Source: a virus. From it: a stretch of DNA of 20,470 nucleotides. Shown here one piece after another: positions 1-9,500 of the stretch (its first letter is position 1; each line of letters opens with the position of its first letter). The position numbers were made by a program, and so were the translations under genes. The notes beneath the pieces were generated by a model. The model saw nothing but the letters and a program-made list of their open reading frames with translations, was not told the origin of the DNA and did no database searches. Where the stretch lies: positions 1 through 20,470 of the IMG/VR virus record IMGVR_UViG_3300037963_000711, one strand, 5' to 3'.

Positions 1-30
1 TTTCCTACAAAACCAAATTTTATAAAATAA
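1..30 (+). CDS. possible 3' end of an upstream gene (partial)
   Basis: The first frame reads nine codons (FPTKPNFIK) and a TAA at 28-30, followed immediately by the Shine-Dalgarno of the next gene. The tight stop-then-RBS arrangement matches the rest of the operon, so this is plausibly the C-terminus of the preceding virion gene. Only ten codons are visible, so the reading frame is a guess and no function can be given. Confidence 0.35.
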   Translation, partial: FPTKPNFIK

Positions 31-36
31 GGAGGG
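31..36 (+). promoter_or_regulatory. Shine-Dalgarno GGAGGG of the 56-aa gene
   Basis: GGAGGG lies 3 bases upstream of the ATG at 40 (core GGAG about 5 bases away). It is the evidence for calling the short gene, which has no other support than hydrophobicity and tight spacing. Confidence 0.6.
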
Positions 37-39
37 CAC

Positions 40-210
40 ATGCCAACGAAACCGACAGTAGCTTCTGTAAATCAGAAAATCGAATCACACGTAGACGCAT
101 GTGCTGACAGGTACCTCTTGATAGAAAAACGACTATCTAGGATAGAAACAATCATAATAGTAGCATCCGCAAGTAGTATAGGATTATTATTAAAATTAGT
201 CATAGGATAA
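40..210 (+). CDS. small membrane protein, 56 aa, coiled-coil plus one TM helix
   Basis: An ATG at 40 is preceded by a strong Shine-Dalgarno (GGAGGG, 31-36) and opens a 56-codon frame ending TAA at 208-210, three bases before the next start. Residues about 10-35 are charged and look helical (IESHVDAC...LLIEKRLSRIE). Residues about 37-55 (TIIIVASASSIGLLLKLVI) form one hydrophobic segment that could span the inner membrane, ending in a short tail. Small N-out/C-in or N-in proteins of this kind in phage late operons are often holins, pinholins or spanin-like accessories, but nothing in the sequence proves a lysis role. It is the mirror image in topology of the 81-aa protein at 13830-14075, which has its TM helix first and the coil second. 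The real gene lies opposite a meaningless reverse-strand frame. Confidence 0.75.
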   Translation: MPTKPTVASVNQKIESHVDACADRYLLIEKRLSRIETIIIVASASSIGLLLKLVIG

Positions 211-213
211 AAA

Positions 214-3200
214 ATGGCAAAACAGACAGATATAGAACAACGATTACAGGCTTTAGAGGCTAGGCAAAACATGTTTTACGGAGGTCCAATAAATTTACCT
301 ACAAGTTACATTGATCCTAATACAGGCAAAACTATGCCTATGCCTACTTTAAATCCTTATACACTTAATACAAATAGTATGACTAGAGAGCAGGTAGATG
401 CTGCAGATGCTGCTGTAAGTGATCCTTTTGGTAGTATGGCTAAAAGTGCTTTAATGCAAGATGTAGGTACTGGAACTAATGTATTTAATCCTCAAGGTTC
501 TGGTGATCTTTTTAGTAGTTCTGTATTAGCTAATAATCCACAATTAGCAGAAGCTCTAAAAACTGCAGGAGCTGAAGGAACTGATACTTCCGATAAAGTT
601 GAAAATATTGCAAAAAGCGTTACAGCAGGTGACACACAAACTGGTGGAGCAGGTGACACACAAACTGGCGGTGCCAGTGACACACAAACTGGTGGAGCAG
701 GTGACACACAAACTGGTGGTGCTGGAGATACACAGACTGGTGGTGCTGGTGTAGGTCCTTCAGGTTTAATAGAAGGAGATGCTGCTACTTCTTTAGTAAC
801 ACAATTAGGTACTTTAGATTCTACTGCAAGTGGTACTGACGTTTATTCTCAGTTTGCAGATAAAGGATATAGTGATGAGCAAATATATGATTTATTATAT
901 CAAGCTGTAGAGAATAATCCAAATTCTTCTTTTGCTGCAGGTGCAAAAAGTCTTATGAGTACGATGAAATTTAATCCTGAAACAGGCAAAAACGAATTTT
1001 TTCAAACTACTGATAATAATAATCAAAAAACTGATGAAAAAGATAAAACTAAACAAAAAACAATAGTAAGTGTAACGCCTAATGGTGATGGTACTTCTAC
1101 TGTTACCTATAGTGATGGCACTACATCTATAGTTGGAACAAAAACAAAGACAGTTGTAAACACTATAGATAATGGGGATGGAACTGTTACTATACTTTAT
1201 AGTGATGGCACTACAGAAATAGTTGGAACAAAGAGAGACACTGGTGGAGGTACAGGCGGTGGCACTGGTGGGGGAACTGGAGGTACTGGTGGTGGAACTG
1301 GCGGACCAACTAACTATGGAGATGTACAAGCTCAATTTGATCAGATGGCAGGTTTAACAGGATTAAACCCTGCACTACCTCCTGGTGCTAACGTTGCTCC
1401 TGCTATGGACATACAACCACAGCCTAGTGAATTTGAAACTACTGCAGGTATTCAATTAGGTACAGCTCCTTTAGCAGGAACACAGGTAGTAAGTGATGAA
1501 CAAATAGCTGCTTTAAATGCTGCTGGTTATACTATATCCCCTATAGCTAAACAACAAGATGTTGCAAAAACTCAAACAGATATACAAAATTTATCGTTAA
1601 CAGCTCAGGCTGCAAATGCTTTGACAAGAGAAGTTAGTGCACAAGAAGATTCACCAGTTTCAGGAGAATCTATTATAGCAACTGCACCGCAAGTAGATAG
1701 TATAGATGTTAAAAAAGCAGATGCCCCTAGCACTAACGATGTAGCAGAAGTATCTAGAAGAGATACACCTTCTGTAGATGATTTTGTAGGTACCTATAGT
1801 GATAAAATATCTGCTGCTAAAAGATCAATGGAGGTAGGCGATACTGTTCCTGAACTAGACCCACAAACAGCAAACCAAGCCGCTAACCAAATACAATATG
1901 AAAAAACTGCAGAAGCTACAATGCAAGCTGCACAAGCAACAGCAGACGAAAGAACTAGAACTATGGCTGAAGCTGTTGAACAGCAGATGTCTCAAGTTCC
2001 TGTAGAAGCTACTGTTCAAGGACAACTAGAAAATCTTATGGCACAATTTGCAGATGGTAAAACTCCTGCATATGCTGCTGGAGCTATTCGTAATGCTCAG
2101 GCTATGATGGCTCAACGAGGTTTATCTGCAAGCTCTATGGCAGGTGCTGCTATCATGCAAGCTGCTATGGAGTCTTCCCTACCTATAGCTGCACAAGATG
2201 CTCAAGTATTTAGAGAAATAAATCTTAGTAATATAAATAATAAACAGAAAGTAGCTTTAGCAAACCAAGCTGCTGCTTTAAATTTATCTTTAGCTGATTT
2301 AAATAATAGACAACAAACTGCATTGCAAAATTCTACTAATGGATTTAAATTACAATCACAAAGTTTATCTAATATGCAGCAAACTGCTCTTGCTAATGCA
2401 CAATTAAGAGCTGCTTTACAAGATAGAGAGTTGGCTTTTGATCAACAAAGAGCAATTACAAATGCTGCAAAATATACAGAAATAGAAAATATAAATCTTA
2501 GCAACGAACAACAAGGTGTAATGCAAGATTCTGTAAACAACATAAATTTTGCTATGTCTAACTTGTCTTTCCAACAGCAAAGAAGACTTGCTAAAGCTCA
2601 AGTAGATGCTGCATTAACAGGACAAGAATTAACTAATGATCAACAAAGAGCTGTTATAAATGCTGCTAGATTAGCAGAAGTAAATAATCTTAAATTTACT
2701 GAAGAGCAGACACGTAATTTAAATGATGCTCAAATTATGCAAAATTTAACATTGGCAGAATTAGATGCAGAAATGAAAACTGCTCTTTCTAATGCTGCTA
2801 CTTATGCTAATATGGATTTAACTAATTTAAACAACAGGCAACAAGCTCAAGTCTTAAATGCTCAAGCTTTTTTAAATTTAGATATGGCTAATTTAAGTAA
2901 TAAACAACAGGGCGAAGTATTAAAGTATCAAGCAAGAACACAAGCTCTATTTACAGATGCTGCTGCTGACAATGCTAAAAAACAATTTAATGCACAATCT
3001 GAAAATCAAGTTAATCAATTTTTTGCACAACTAGGTGCTCAGGTATCTCAACAAAATGCACAAAGAGTAGCTGCTATGAAACAGTTTAATGTAGATCAAG
3101 TTAATTCACATGCTAGATTTAATAGTTCACTTACAGATAACAGAGAAAAATTTAATAGCACTATGCAAGCTCAAATTAATCAATCTAATGCACAATGGCG

Positions 3201-3492
3201 TAGGCAAACAAATACTGTAAACACAGCAACACAAAATGAAGCTAACAGAATAGACGCTTTAAATTTATTAAACATGAATCAAAATTCATTAAATAATTTA
3301 TGGCAAGCATATAGAGATGAGGCATCATGGTTGTTTACTGAAGGAATGACAAATAAACAATATGCACATGAAATAGCAAAAATGAATTTAAATGCACAAC
3401 AACAAAGAGCTTTGTATAACTTACAAGTAAAAGGAGATACTATAGAATCTATAGGAACTGTAGTTGTTGATGCTATTGTAGAAGGAATATAA
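214..3492 (+). CDS. large repeat-rich helical virion protein, 1092 aa
   Basis: The start is ATG 214 with an AGGA 5-10 bases upstream, three bases after the previous stop. Order of segments: an Asn/Thr/Ser-rich N-terminus (1-138); five copies of an 8-residue GDTQTGGA unit (139-178); two 28-residue beta-like repeats with NGDGT and SDGTT cores (283-310 and 313-340); a Gly/Thr linker (about 344-365); an Ala/Gln-rich helical half; and eleven exact 22-residue repeats (674-915), followed by more Gln/Asn-rich helix to the end. There is no signal peptide and no obvious enzyme motif. From memory, similar Ala/Gln/Asn-rich helical proteins sit beside the internal virion proteins of marine podovirus-like phages, so a structural or DNA-ejection role is inferred from composition and from the following operon. 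A tail-fibre-like or scaffold-like role cannot be excluded. The start of a chain of overlapping genes follows one base after its stop. Confidence 0.8.
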   Translation: MAKQTDIEQRLQALEARQNMFYGGPINLPTSYIDPNTGKTMPMPTLNPYTLNTNSMTREQVDAADAAVSDPFGSMAKSALMQDVGTGTNVFNPQGSGDLFSSSVLANNPQLAEALKTAGAEGTDTSDKVENIAKSVTAGDTQTGGAGDTQTGGASDTQTGGAGDTQTGGAGDTQTGGAGVGPSGLIEGDAATSLVTQLGTLDSTASGTDVYSQFADKGYSDEQIYDLLYQAVENNPNSSFAAGAKSLMSTMKFNPETGKNEFFQTTDNNNQKTDEKDKTKQKTIVSVTPNGDGTSTVTYSDGTTSIVGTKTKTVVNTIDNGDGTVTILYSDGTTEIVGTKRDTGGGTGGGTGGGTGGTGGGTGGPTNYGDVQAQFDQMAGLTGLNPALPPGANVAPAMDIQPQPSEFETTAGIQLGTAPLAGTQVVSDEQIAALNAAGYTISPIAKQQDVAKTQTDIQNLSLTAQAANALTREVSAQEDSPVSGESIIATAPQVDSIDVKKADAPSTNDVAEVSRRDTPSVDDFVGTYSDKISAAKRSMEVGDTVPELDPQTANQAANQIQYEKTAEATMQAAQATADERTRTMAEAVEQQMSQVPVEATVQGQLENLMAQFADGKTPAYAAGAIRNAQAMMAQRGLSASSMAGAAIMQAAMESSLPIAAQDAQVFREINLSNINNKQKVALANQAAALNLSLADLNNRQQTALQNSTNGFKLQSQSLSNMQQTALANAQLRAALQDRELAFDQQRAITNAAKYTEIENINLSNEQQGVMQDSVNNINFAMSNLSFQQQRRLAKAQVDAALTGQELTNDQQRAVINAARLAEVNNLKFTEEQTRNLNDAQIMQNLTLAELDAEMKTALSNAATYANMDLTNLNNRQQAQVLNAQAFLNLDMANLSNKQQGEVLKYQARTQALFTDAAADNAKKQFNAQSENQVNQFFAQLGAQVSQQNAQRVAAMKQFNVDQVNSHARFNSSLTDNREKFNSTMQAQINQSNAQWRRQTNTVNTATQNEANRIDALNLLNMNQNSLNNLWQAYRDEASWLFTEGMTNKQYAHEIAKMNLNAQQQRALYNLQVKGDTIESIGTVVVDAIVEGI
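628..747 (+). repeat. five tandem 24-bp units coding GDTQTGGA
   Basis: Five in-frame 24-base units encode GDTQTGGA (third copy SDTQTGGA). The first four share GACACACAAACTGG almost letter for letter and the fifth differs at synonymous positions, so the first copies look recently duplicated. It is a flexible Gly/Thr linker within the 1092-aa protein and a likely site of copy-number change. Confidence 0.9.
1060..1233 (+). repeat. two 28-residue beta-like repeats (NGDGT / SDGTT)
   Basis: Residues 283-310 and 313-340 of the 1092-aa protein align without gaps: both run T-[IV]-V, then NGDGT, then YSDGTT, then IVGTK. The turn-rich, alternating pattern suggests paired beta hairpins. DNA identity is high in the SDGTT part (AGTGATGGCACTACA in both). 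A Gly/Thr linker follows directly. Confidence 0.85.
2233..2958 (+). repeat. eleven tandem 22-residue helical repeats
   Basis: Residues 674-915 divide into eleven consecutive units of exactly 22 residues with no insertion. The typical pattern is L-[ST]-N-x-Q-Q-x-x-[VL] at the start, then N-A near position 11-12, for example LTNDQQRAVINAARLAEVNN followed by two more residues. A degenerate twelfth unit precedes them. Repeats are diverged at the DNA level, so the spacing is kept by selection and not by recent copying. Twenty-two residues equal two 11-residue helical repeats, compatible with a long hendecad coiled coil or a surface-lying amphipathic helix. Confidence 0.9.
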
Positions 3493-3493
3493 T

Positions 3494-4042
3494 ATGGCAG
3501 GAATACCAGGTTTAAGGGATATATGGGGAGCAATCGGAGATGGTCTTGATTGGATAGGCGATACTGCAGAAGACGCTTTAACTTTTATAGCTTCTCCTTT
3601 CGTAGACGAAGAAGGAGAACTGTTTGGATTTATATCTACAGATGATTTAGCAACGTCATACAAAAAACAACGTGAAGGACAAAAAACAAGCAGACAACCT
3701 ACAGGAAGTAAGCAATATGCACAACAAGGTGTAGAAGCTTTAAGTACACAAGCTGTAAGTGAAGCTAAAAGTTCTGCTGTAGAACAATTAAGAAATCAAG
3801 AACCTTACGCAGCATATAACCAACAAGTAGACAGCATAGAATCTTTGCCTAAGATAGTTGATCAGATTTTAAAAGCAGGTAAATTTGAATCTAAAACACT
3901 TACTCCAGAACAAAAATTAACTATGGGTCCAAATATATTATTAAAAGATAATCAATTAAATGTAGGTCCATCGGATAAAATAGATTTAAGTGCCTATAGA
4001 CGAAGCGTTAAAAACCAACAGAGAAAAAATAGAGAAGACTAA
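3494..4042 (+). CDS. unidentified virion-operon protein, 182 aa
   Basis: ATG 3494 lies one base after the previous stop, with AGGA in the end of the upstream gene as ribosome site. The N-terminus (MAGIPGLRDIWGAIGDGLDW) and the following 25 residues are hydrophobic/amphipathic and Gly-rich without a cleavable signal. The middle is Gln-, Ser- and Lys-rich and probably disordered or helical (KKQREGQKTSRQPTGSKQ). The C-terminus ends in a basic stretch (RRSVKNQQRKN). I do not recognise the family. Its place between two virion-type proteins, with the stop overlapping the next start (TAATG), suggests a small virion or assembly component made in step with its neighbours. Confidence 0.75.
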   Translation: MAGIPGLRDIWGAIGDGLDWIGDTAEDALTFIASPFVDEEGELFGFISTDDLATSYKKQREGQKTSRQPTGSKQYAQQGVEALSTQAVSEAKSSAVEQLRNQEPYAAYNQQVDSIESLPKIVDQILKAGKFESKTLTPEQKLTMGPNILLKDNQLNVGPSDKIDLSAYRRSVKNQQRKNRED

Positions 4043-4659
4043 TGCAAGTAAGACCAGAAACACCAGATCAAAATATGAATGACAGAGGCGATCCTTTTAA
4101 TATGCCTGTTGCAGGAGAATCTTTAACTAGAGAAGCAGGACAAAACCCTATGGAAAGTCCTCCTAAACATACAGACCCTGACATTGTATATTCTAGGTTA
4201 GCAGATAAATTTTCTAAACCAGAAATAAAAGAAAGAATTTTAGAATTATTTGCTGCTGGTATACCTATAGAAGTAATTATAAATGTTTTGACTAAACATA
4301 TAGCATATCAAGGAGTAGTAAATCCAGATTTAGCAGAACTAATAAAACCTTCTCTTACTGTATTTTTTGTACAGATGGCACAAGAAGCTGATATACCTTT
4401 TGAAATATTTCTTGAAGATGAAGAGGCTGATCAACAAGCTCTTGAGGGTAGAGAAACTATGCTTATGGAAACTATGGCTGAACAAAGACCTGAACTAACT
4501 AAAGAAATAAAAGGAACTAAATTTAGAGAAGATTTAACAGCACGTGCTTTAGAAGCTCAAAAGTCTGTAGCTGCACGTAGGGAAATAGATAAACGTATAG
4601 AAGATTCCCCTGTAGAAAGCGATGGTAGCTTCTTAGAAATAGGAGAAGGCAATGAGTAA
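4042..4659 (+). CDS. conserved marine-phage virion-operon protein, 205 aa
   Basis: The start ATG at 4042 shares one base with the previous TAA, so translation is coupled. Residues 23-47 contain a Pro/Gly-rich motif (PVAGESLTREAGQNPMESPP) followed by a helical acidic domain with IKERILELFAAGIPIEVIIN and, near 110-120, LTVFFVQMAQEADIPFEIFL. From memory, a P-[IV]-x-G-[EQ]-S-[LW]-T...PG..P.E.PP signature recurs in structural operons of many marine tailed phages, always without an assigned function. It is predicted to be cytoplasmic, with no signal peptide or TM helix. The C-terminal third is charged and Glu-rich. A neck, core or scaffold-like job is possible but not shown by the sequence. Confidence 0.75.
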   Translation: MQVRPETPDQNMNDRGDPFNMPVAGESLTREAGQNPMESPPKHTDPDIVYSRLADKFSKPEIKERILELFAAGIPIEVIINVLTKHIAYQGVVNPDLAELIKPSLTVFFVQMAQEADIPFEIFLEDEEADQQALEGRETMLMETMAEQRPELTKEIKGTKFREDLTARALEAQKSVAARREIDKRIEDSPVESDGSFLEIGEGNE

Positions 4660-6550
4660 TTTTTTAAGATTTGTAGGCGGTGTAGCTAAAGGTGCTCAGA
4701 AACGTATTGATGAAAGACGAGAAGAAGAAAAGCTTCAAAGGGGTATAGAAAGAAAAGCATTTTGGGATAATTATTATGATAATTATTTTGATGGTTCAGC
4801 TAGTTCTACTTTTACTATAGGAGGAAACAATCCTGGTACAACAGTATCTCCAACAAGTGCACAATCTGGAAATGTTATACGTTTTAATCCTGTTATGGGT
4901 ACTGGTATAACAGCACAAAATTCTTACGATCTATCTAAAAATAATTTTATAATGTTAGCTGAAGTGGCTAAAAAAGACCCAAAAGCTTTAGCAGATTTTT
5001 ATAACTCAGAAGAAGGTAGATTAGCCATTAACAGATATGTAACAAACTCTATAGTGCAAGCAAAATCTGAATACGATGTACAAAAGTATGAGGCTGGTAG
5101 AGTTCCTGGTTTTCAAGATATAGATAGGTTAGTAGAAGGTATAAACGATCCTACTATAAATGCCATATTAGGTGATATGAAAAAATCAGCAGGACAAGAT
5201 ACTTTTATTGAAAATCCTACTATGAAAGAGATTTATGGAGATGATTGGAATGAAGGCGATGGAACAGGTGGTTATTTTGAAGAAAGTGCTGGGTTTTCAA
5301 ATACAGGGTATGATCAAAAAGAAAAAGCTAGTTTAGAACAATCTATAGTTAATTTCTTTAGAGGAGAAGACAATCCAGTCAACAGATTGGCTTTAGGTAG
5401 GGCTGCGTTTACTTCAGACTATGGGCTTCAAAACAAAGGACTAGTATATGACGCTTTAAACAGACAGATGAGAACAAAAGATGAAGAGGGCTCTACAGTT
5501 TTGTTACCAAGAAAATCAAAAGATGAAAAAAAAGAACAACTTGCAATAGATGCAAGGGATGCTCACGATAAATCTTTTAGGTTATTAAACGAAATAGGAA
5601 TACGAATGTTTGGTAGTTCTCAATTTGATTCAAAAGGTAATAGAGTAGAGGGAACATACACTAGAGGTGAATTAGTAACAGGTAAGGCTTTTGCTTTAAG
5701 GAGAACTCTTGCTGGTGTGTTTGGTAAAACTGGTCAATTTTCTCAGCTACGTGCAGAAATAAAATCATTTGGAAATAAATATGGAAGCACTTTAAAAGAA
5801 ACTAATGCATTTCTTAAAGAGGCTACAGGTATGGATATAAATCAACATATACAATCTTTAGATGATATATCTCAAATGGACCTTGAATTAACAGAAGATG
5901 GTTTATACAGAGTTTCTGAAGGTCAAAAAATAGCATTAGCTGCAGAAGATCAAACAGCAGCTTTAGAATCATTACAGATAGCTTTGGCATTTACAATAGC
6001 TATTGCTAACCAAAATTATGAAGGTGGTAAAGCTGTGTCTGATGCTGACTTCCAAAGAGCTTACGAACAAGTTACAGGCGAAAGAAGAAAAGGTGGTTTA
6101 TTTTCTGAAGGTACAAGTTTAGAACAGGTAGCTAATATTCACGCTGTTCTGTATGACGATATGGCAGCTAAAGCTTTTAATGCTGATATATTTTTAGGAG
6201 CTGCACCAGGATATGAAGAAAAAGCTATAACAACAATGAATGGTGCAGTAAATGCATTATCAGGACCACAAAAATTTAATTTCTATGATAGGATGTCAAA
6301 TACAGCTAACTCTTATAAATTAAGGTGGGTATTTGGCGATTCATTTGAAAAAATAGATGGTAACTATGTAAAACCTGATTACACTAGAGGTTTACAAGAA
6401 TTAAGAGGTCAATCTTTAGAAGATGATATAGGTACAGGTTTATATGGTATTGCTGAAAGAAGAATTGGTGCAAATCCATTTAGACTTATTGCTTCTCCTG
6501 GACAAGATGCATATCAGGACTATATCGATACTGTTCAAGGAGATAACTAG
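4652..6550 (+). CDS. probable internal virion protein, 632 aa
   Basis: The ATG at 4652 overlaps the previous gene by 8 bases (ATGAGTAA), with GGAG just upstream. The N-terminus (FVGGVAKGAQKRIDERREEE) is a short hydrophobic piece followed by a strongly charged helix. The rest is a soluble, helix-rich protein with mixed Asn/Gly loops and no recognisable catalytic motif. No signal peptide or clear TM segment. Length, position before a still larger helical protein, and 1-base coupling to it resemble the internal core/ejection protein genes of podoviruses (compare the gp15/gp16 pair of T7 in position only). The function is therefore inferred from context. Its N-terminal GxxKG...Q+RI-E pattern recurs in the next protein. 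Confidence 0.7.
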   Translation: MSNFLRFVGGVAKGAQKRIDERREEEKLQRGIERKAFWDNYYDNYFDGSASSTFTIGGNNPGTTVSPTSAQSGNVIRFNPVMGTGITAQNSYDLSKNNFIMLAEVAKKDPKALADFYNSEEGRLAINRYVTNSIVQAKSEYDVQKYEAGRVPGFQDIDRLVEGINDPTINAILGDMKKSAGQDTFIENPTMKEIYGDDWNEGDGTGGYFEESAGFSNTGYDQKEKASLEQSIVNFFRGEDNPVNRLALGRAAFTSDYGLQNKGLVYDALNRQMRTKDEEGSTVLLPRKSKDEKKEQLAIDARDAHDKSFRLLNEIGIRMFGSSQFDSKGNRVEGTYTRGELVTGKAFALRRTLAGVFGKTGQFSQLRAEIKSFGNKYGSTLKETNAFLKEATGMDINQHIQSLDDISQMDLELTEDGLYRVSEGQKIALAAEDQTAALESLQIALAFTIAIANQNYEGGKAVSDADFQRAYEQVTGERRKGGLFSEGTSLEQVANIHAVLYDDMAAKAFNADIFLGAAPGYEEKAITTMNGAVNALSGPQKFNFYDRMSNTANSYKLRWVFGDSFEKIDGNYVKPDYTRGLQELRGQSLEDDIGTGLYGIAERRIGANPFRLIASPGQDAYQDYIDTVQGDN

Positions 6551-9500
6551 TGGCTACTGAAGAAGAAATGAAAGAATTAGGAATTGTTGACAGAACACTT
6601 AAATCCGTTGACAAAGCACTTAAACCTGTAGATGATTTTTTTCAAGCAGGACTTAAAGGATTTGTAGCAAGCGGTCAAAGAAGAATTGAAGAACAAAAAA
6701 CTTTAACAGACTCAGGTGTTATGTTTAACTACTTTCCTAAAGAAATACTTAACACAGACCCTCATGCAGGCGTTTTAGATTCACATTTAAAAAATATATA
6801 TACTTTAGACGCAGCTAATAATTTAACAGACGAAGATAAAATATTAAATGCCTACTATCTACAGGATGGTATAAGAAGAGTATCTGGTGATAATCTTAGT
6901 GAAGATCAAAAAAATTATAGTTCAAGAAAAGCTATAGCTGCAATACATGCAGATATGGAATCAAGAAATTTAAGTGAAGATCAAATACAAGAAATTACAG
7001 ACAGAGCTACTGAAAGATATAAAAATGATGAAATACCTAATGATCCTGGTGCTGACATGGAAAAGTTACAAAAAACTTGGAGCCGTTTAGGTGCAGAATA
7101 TTGGACTAAACAAAAAAAAGTTCACAACATATACGCAGATAGGCTTGTAGAAAATACAAAAGATTTATTTAAGTTTCCTGCAAGATCAGTTTTACTTAAC
7201 ATAGCTTTACCTAAAGAAGCTGTATTTGATTTGCCTAGTATGTTTATGAGCCAAGAAAGAGCTGCAGGATATGAACGAAGGTTACAAAATCCTTTTAGTG
7301 ATGAGGCTTTTCAATATGATGAAGACAGTGGGCTTACAGGAATACTTGGTAAATTTGATCCTGGGCGTAACTTATACAGAACTGTACAAAGCGGTATGTA
7401 TCATTTTGGAAAAATATTTCAAGATGTTGTAGAAGATGCACTTCCTTATGGTGGTGATTTAAAATACAATAAAAGCAAAGCAGATAAAATAGATGTAGCA
7501 GGACAAATAGCTACTGGAGGCGGTGCTGAGTTTTTATATAAAACATCTGGAAGAATGATAAAATATTTAAAAGATGATGCAGCAAGGGAAAGTTTAACAG
7601 ACGTTCTTGAGTCTGATTTAAAAGGAATATTTGGAGGAAATACATCTAATAGAACTAGTGGTTTTATAGATAGGCAAACAGCAAAACTAGCAACAAAAAG
7701 AAAATACGGAATAACAAAAGAAGGTGCACGAAGTAAACTTCTTAGAATGAACGAATTAGATGACTTAGGAGTAGATGCCTACAAAATGAATGTTGCTAAA
7801 GACATAGCTCTAATAAGTACAGGAATGGCTGGAACATATGCTGCTTTAGAAACGGCTGGTGAAAACTGGGCATTGAATGATAGTATGGTATATCAGTTTC
7901 TTAAATTTCCTCTTTTAGCTCTTGGGGGTGTAGGTTTTCAAAAAATAGCTCCTTCAGCAGTAAGTTTTATAGAACCATACCAAGGTGCTACTGGTAATCT
8001 TATTCATAAAATGGCTATGACTGTTAGTGGCGAAGATATGACTCCTAAGAATGTTTTAGTTAAAGCTTTAGGCTATGACGAAGATCATATAAAAAATTTA
8101 GACGATATAACTGCAGAAGAATTATTAGATGTATCTCAACAAGATAACAGTTCTGTTATTAAATTTAGTGCAACTTTAAAAAAATTAGAAAATTCTGTAA
8201 ATGCAGAAGATAGATTAGCAGCAAAATCTGTTATAGATTCTTATAACTATACATTAAATTTAAGAAACGATATTTTAGATATTGTTGCTAGAAGAAATAA
8301 TTTTTCAAGCGTAGATGATTTATTTAAAAATGCTCCTCAGATAGCTGGTAAAGCAGACATGACTTTAGATCAAATATTAACTTCTGATATTCTTAGAGCT
8401 ATTAGATTAGAAGCTAAACAAGAAGTAGATATAGGATTAAAACAAGGATTAGATTTATTAGAAACTGAAGCAAACACAAGTTTAAGATTTATGGAACGAG
8501 AAAAAAATCAAAGAGAACTTATAACAGGATTGTTTAATGATATTTTAGGAGACCCATCAGATCAAAAAGCTTTAGAAGGTGCTGAAGACATTCTAAGCAC
8601 TATACGTAAAAGAAATGACGACCTACTTCAAAAAACAAACAAAGAAATTGAAGCGTTTGAAGATTCTATGAGAACTGCAGGTATAGATATGGAAGCTGCT
8701 GCTAAAACTGATTTTGATAGTTTAGAAACATTAAACATGGATGAAAGCCTACTTCTTAGAAATATACCTACTGAAGAAATAGTGTATCGTAAACGAGATA
8801 CAATTAACACTATAGATAATACATACGTTCCTGAAAAACAAAAAACAGTAGATCAGTTAGATGAGTTTGGGGATAGGCAAAAAACCTACATAAGTAATGC
8901 TAGAAAAACTGCAAGAGATAGAAAAGATAAAGCATATGAAGCTGCGTTTCAAGATGTAGGACAAGAAAAATTACAAGGAACAGATTTTAAAACTTATGCA
9001 GAAAGTTTAGAAGACACTAAAGTAAAAAAAGATTTTGTAGAATTTTTTGATTATGTTTCTGAAAGTAGTTTTGGTAGAGATAGAGCAGGTGCTGTAAAAG
9101 GTATGGCAGGTACTCCTGATATGGGGTACGCTATTAATAGATACGTAAAACAAGTGCAATTAGATTTTGTCAATGCTCAAGGACAAAAACAAGAAACTTT
9201 ATTAAATAATTTAAAAAGAATGACGCAAGGTGCAAATGATCCAGATGCATTAAACGAAAAACTTTTAGAAAATATAAACAACAATAGGCAAAGCAAAGAA
9301 CCCCCTCTTAATACTATAGAATCTTTAGAACAAGCTACCATGACTGAAATAAAGTCTGTAAGTAATAGTTTAATAAATAGAGCAGAACAGTTCGGTATAG
9401 CTGAAGGAGAAAGTTTAATACGTTTAGACGATCTTCATTTTATGAAAAAAGGTATAGATAAAAGATTAAGAGCTATAGGTGAAGGCGGTGGTGATATGGC

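Noticed and set aside
628-747. Regular 24-bp repeats as a CRISPR-like or integration array
   Set aside because: Units are contiguous, in frame and without unique spacers; they encode a protein linker.
892-1335. Reverse-strand 146-codon open frame
   Set aside because: Lies opposite the repetitive Gly/Thr/Asp-rich part of the 1092-aa gene; its Ser/Thr/Cys-rich composition is a by-product of those codons and it has no ribosome site or neighbours on that strand.
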